Assembly (NCBI RefSeq): GCF_003600625.1
Contig: NZ_CP032489.1
Location: forward strand, 1,240,001 to 1,304,000
DNA length: 64,000 nt
Direction: 5' to 3'
Source of the DNA: Arachidicoccus soli
Lineage (GTDB): Bacteria > Bacteroidota > Bacteroidia > Chitinophagales > Chitinophagaceae
Shown here: positions 62,443 to 64,000 of the stretch, in pieces
Layout of the letters: each line of letters begins with the position of its first letter
Numbering within the stretch: position 1 is the first letter of the stretch
Notes under the pieces: generated by a model
Told to the model about the DNA's origin: nothing
Database searches by the model: none
Seen by the model: the letters and a program-made list of their open reading frames with translations, nothing else
Translations under genes and position numbers: made by a program

Positions 62443-63039
62443 ATGGCATACGAAAAAAATAATAAAGAAGCTAGACGTATTATAAAATCTTGGGTGGAAG
62501 AATACTCAAACAGTCTTTATTCAAGAGCCTTCTACAAGACCAATCATAAAGAGACTGCGGAGGATTTAGTGCAAGACACTTTTTTAGCCGCTCTGCAATC
62601 GCTACCTAATTTTAAAGGTGAGAGCAACCCACAAACTTGGCTGATGGCTATTTTAAACAATAAGATTAACGACTTTTACCGTAAGCGGTTTAAACAGGAC
62701 ACAAAAGAGAAAGAAGGCATCTTCGCTAATGATATTATTGGCGCTTTTTTTAACGAGGATGAAACTTGGCTACCAACTCAAAAACCCAACAACTGGTATG
62801 AAGATGATGATAAGCATATTTTAGACAATCTTGATTTTGTCGCGGTTCTGCAAAACTGTTTGGGAAGCTTGCCTGAGTTGTGGTTTTCTGCGATACGCTT
62901 AAAATATTTAGAACAGGAAAATGGTAGCTCTATCTGTCAGGAATTGGATATTTCCGCGACTAACTTTTGGCAAATATTACATAGAGCCAAATTACAATTA
63001 AGAAAATGCTTGGAAGTGAAGTGGTTTAAACAGCAATAA
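62443..63039 (+). CDS. ECF sigma factor (sig70_famx/TIGR02943-like)
   Basis: The 198-residue protein has sigma region 2 (LYSRAFYKTNHKETAEDLVQ, then DTFLAALQSLPNF) and region 4 (LPELWFSAIRLKYLEQENGS, then ICQELDISATNFWQILHRAK). Between them is an insertion, GAFFNEDETWLPTQKPNNWY, which I associate with the TIGR02943 subgroup. It is followed 3 bp later by a zinc-binding anti-sigma-like gene. A TATCTTTG box (62428-62435) lies 7 bp before the ATG, so transcripts may be leaderless or come from upstream. Confidence 0.88.
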   Translation: MAYEKNNKEARRIIKSWVEEYSNSLYSRAFYKTNHKETAEDLVQDTFLAALQSLPNFKGESNPQTWLMAILNNKINDFYRKRFKQDTKEKEGIFANDIIGAFFNEDETWLPTQKPNNWYEDDDKHILDNLDFVAVLQNCLGSLPELWFSAIRLKYLEQENGSSICQELDISATNFWQILHRAKLQLRKCLEVKWFKQQ

Positions 63040-63042
63040 GAA

Positions 63043-63303
63043 ATGAAAGCACTGAAAAATATTATGCTCTCTTGCAAAAAAGCAACTGAACTAATGGAGA
63101 AGAAAACTATACTAAAACTTTCTTTGAAAGAAACAGTACAGCTGCATATGCACATTAGCATATGCAAGGCTTGCAAAAGCTATCAGAAACAAATGAAACG
63201 ATTGGATGCTATTTTTCAAAAATTCTTTACAAAAGGCTCAGGAGAAAATATTCCTATGATTGAAAATATAGAGCTGAAGGAGCGCATTCTTTCTGATTTG
63301 TAA
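63043..63303 (+). CDS. Small ZAS-type anti-sigma-like protein
   Basis: The 86-residue protein has the zinc anti-sigma pattern His37-x3-Cys41-x2-Cys44 (HISICKACKSY), preceded by Cys11 in MLSCKKATELME. There is no membrane segment, so it would be a soluble, possibly redox-responsive, anti-sigma factor as in the RsrA type. The ATG is 3 bp after the sigma stop. The C-terminus IELKERILSDL is typical of short zf-HC2 proteins of Bacteroidota. Confidence 0.8.
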   Translation: MKALKNIMLSCKKATELMEKKTILKLSLKETVQLHMHISICKACKSYQKQMKRLDAIFQKFFTKGSGENIPMIENIELKERILSDL

Positions 63304-63407
63304 ATGTCAAAATAATTTTTTTGAAAAATATTGAAATAGCTGTCAGGTTTATACAATACCCACTACTCATTAGATGATGATTTTATTTCACCATTAAAAA
63401 TTAAAAA

Positions 63408-63833
63408 ATGAGAAAATTATTTGTCCTTGCATTTCTTTTGTTGGGTGTATCTATGAGCAGTTTTGCACAACAAACAAACACAAAGCTTATTGCGTTTATG
63501 AACAAAGCCTCCTGGTGTCCCGTTTGTCAGGCGAATGGTCCTCGGTTTATGAAAGACATTATGCCAATGGCTATGATGAACAAACAAGTACAGGTGGTTG
63601 TAAGCGATTTATCTAACGATAGAACAAAAACGGCTTCCTTACCGATGTTGGAAAAGGCCGGTATAGCAGATTTTGCTAAGGCCAATAAAGAAACCGGAGA
63701 ATTATATTTTTTAAATGCGCAATCAAAACAACTGATTTCAAAAATAAGCATTGCTGAATCTGATATGAAAATCAAACAAGCATTTAAGGCAGCACTAATG
63801 AGTGCAGATGGCAATAAAATGATGAATAACTAA
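63408..63833 (+). CDS. Secreted thioredoxin-like protein with CPVC motif
   Basis: The 141-residue protein has a signal peptide (MRKLFVLAFLLLGVSMSSFA). The active-site pair is Cys37 and Cys40 in ASWCPVC, in a thioredoxin fold (TKLIAFMNKA; VVVSDLSNDRTKTA). It follows the sigma/anti-sigma pair by 104 bp and precedes a terminator, so it is probably their output: a periplasmic disulfide enzyme made under thiol or envelope stress. The conserved cis-proline of thioredoxins is not obvious. Confidence 0.85.
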   Translation: MRKLFVLAFLLLGVSMSSFAQQTNTKLIAFMNKASWCPVCQANGPRFMKDIMPMAMMNKQVQVVVSDLSNDRTKTASLPMLEKAGIADFAKANKETGELYFLNAQSKQLISKISIAESDMKIKQAFKAALMSADGNKMMNN

Positions 63834-63867
63834 TAAAGGTTTCAATCAGAACATCTTTCAAATCAAA

Positions 63868-63897
63868 ACAGTCGATGGCAATTACACCATCGACTGT
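63868..63897. terminator. Terminator after the thioredoxin-like gene
   Basis: ACAGTCGATGG (63868-63878) and CCATCGACTGT (63887-63897) form a perfect 11-bp stem with an 8-nt loop. It sits between converging genes. Confidence 0.85.
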
Positions 63898-63922
63898 CTT
63901 ATTAGAGATTAGCTTATTTATT

Positions 63923-64000
63923 TTATTTAAACCAGGTAATAGGCACATCTTGTTTTTGATTGCTATGAGGCATACTATATTGCAATTGCAATTTATAGCC
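63923..64000 (-). CDS. C-terminal end of a gene entering from outside the window
   Basis: The minus strand is open from the window edge to a TAA at 63923-63925 and ends KQDVPITWFK. Only 25 residues are visible, too few to identify. Its position after a bidirectional terminator supports a real gene end. Confidence 0.5.
   Translation of the reverse strand, partial: GYKLQLQYSMPHSNQKQDVPITWFK

Noticed and set aside
1-64000. CRISPR arrays, tRNA or rRNA genes, retrons and diversity-generating elements
   Set aside because: No regularly spaced repeats, tRNA-like cloverleaf ends or reverse transcriptase motifs were noticed on either strand; a tool such as tRNAscan-SE would be needed to exclude a missed tRNA.

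Overview
The window reads as the chromosome of an AT-rich Bacteroidota bacterium, most likely of the Chitinophagaceae type. The signs are promoter boxes of the form TTTG-N19/20-TAnnTTTG, little Shine-Dalgarno signal, a DUF4954 protein, FecI-like ECF sigma factors, secreted GH29 and GH2 enzymes, a LutB-type protein and several insertion sequences typical of this phylum. No rRNA, tRNA or CRISPR array was found. Family names come from recognising motifs by eye; no database search was possible.

Layout. 1-2602: the partial DUF4954 gene and glmS. 2820-8122: a decayed mobile or accessory island. It holds pieces of a tandem tyrosine-recombinase element (RIT-like), the tail of an ArdC-type antirestriction gene, an intact ribbon-helix-helix antitoxin with its toxin gene broken by a deletion and by an IS1634-like element, a second broken toxin copy inside a repeated block, a SprT-like gene damaged at both ends, and an intact Fic gene. 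8155-14405: housekeeping and secreted functions (lipoprotein, aldo/keto reductase, M1 peptidase, NlpC/P60 lipoprotein, flavodoxin-reductase-like protein, VOC protein), interrupted by an IS4-type transposase fossil at about 12.1-12.5 kb. 14543-19398: sucD, then a KdpD/KdpE-like two-component pair beside the potassium transporter gene kup. 19427-24921: serine hydrolase, lutB, GH29 fucosidase and cbpA-cbpM. 25226-26490: an IS481 element. 26516-39041: core genes (ftsY, pyrE, NUDIX, GH2, GT9, lgt, lon, rsmE, L,D-transpeptidase). 39318-41386: a second IS1634-type element. 41686-44091: PBP1A.

44458-50799 looks like one sugar-use operon: ECF sigma factor, FucP-like transporter, six-hairpin glycosidase, SGNH hydrolase and ROK kinase. 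An IS with double terminal repeats has split it between the hydrolase and the kinase. 50918-59201: RNA modification (RluA-type, RluB-type, rlmN), the N-degron pair clpS-aat, an EamA exporter and priA. 59270-60061: a DUF2975/HTH pair under a perfect 27-bp palindrome. 61188-63897: a C1 peptidase, then an ECF sigma factor, a zinc-binding anti-sigma-like protein and a secreted CPVC thioredoxin-like protein.

The most interesting parts are the island with its duplicated, twice-broken toxin-antitoxin module, the sigma-led carbohydrate operon split by an IS, the Kdp-type regulators placed beside kup instead of kdpFABC, the DUF2975/HTH pair with its candidate operator, and the ECF/ZAS/thioredoxin operon.
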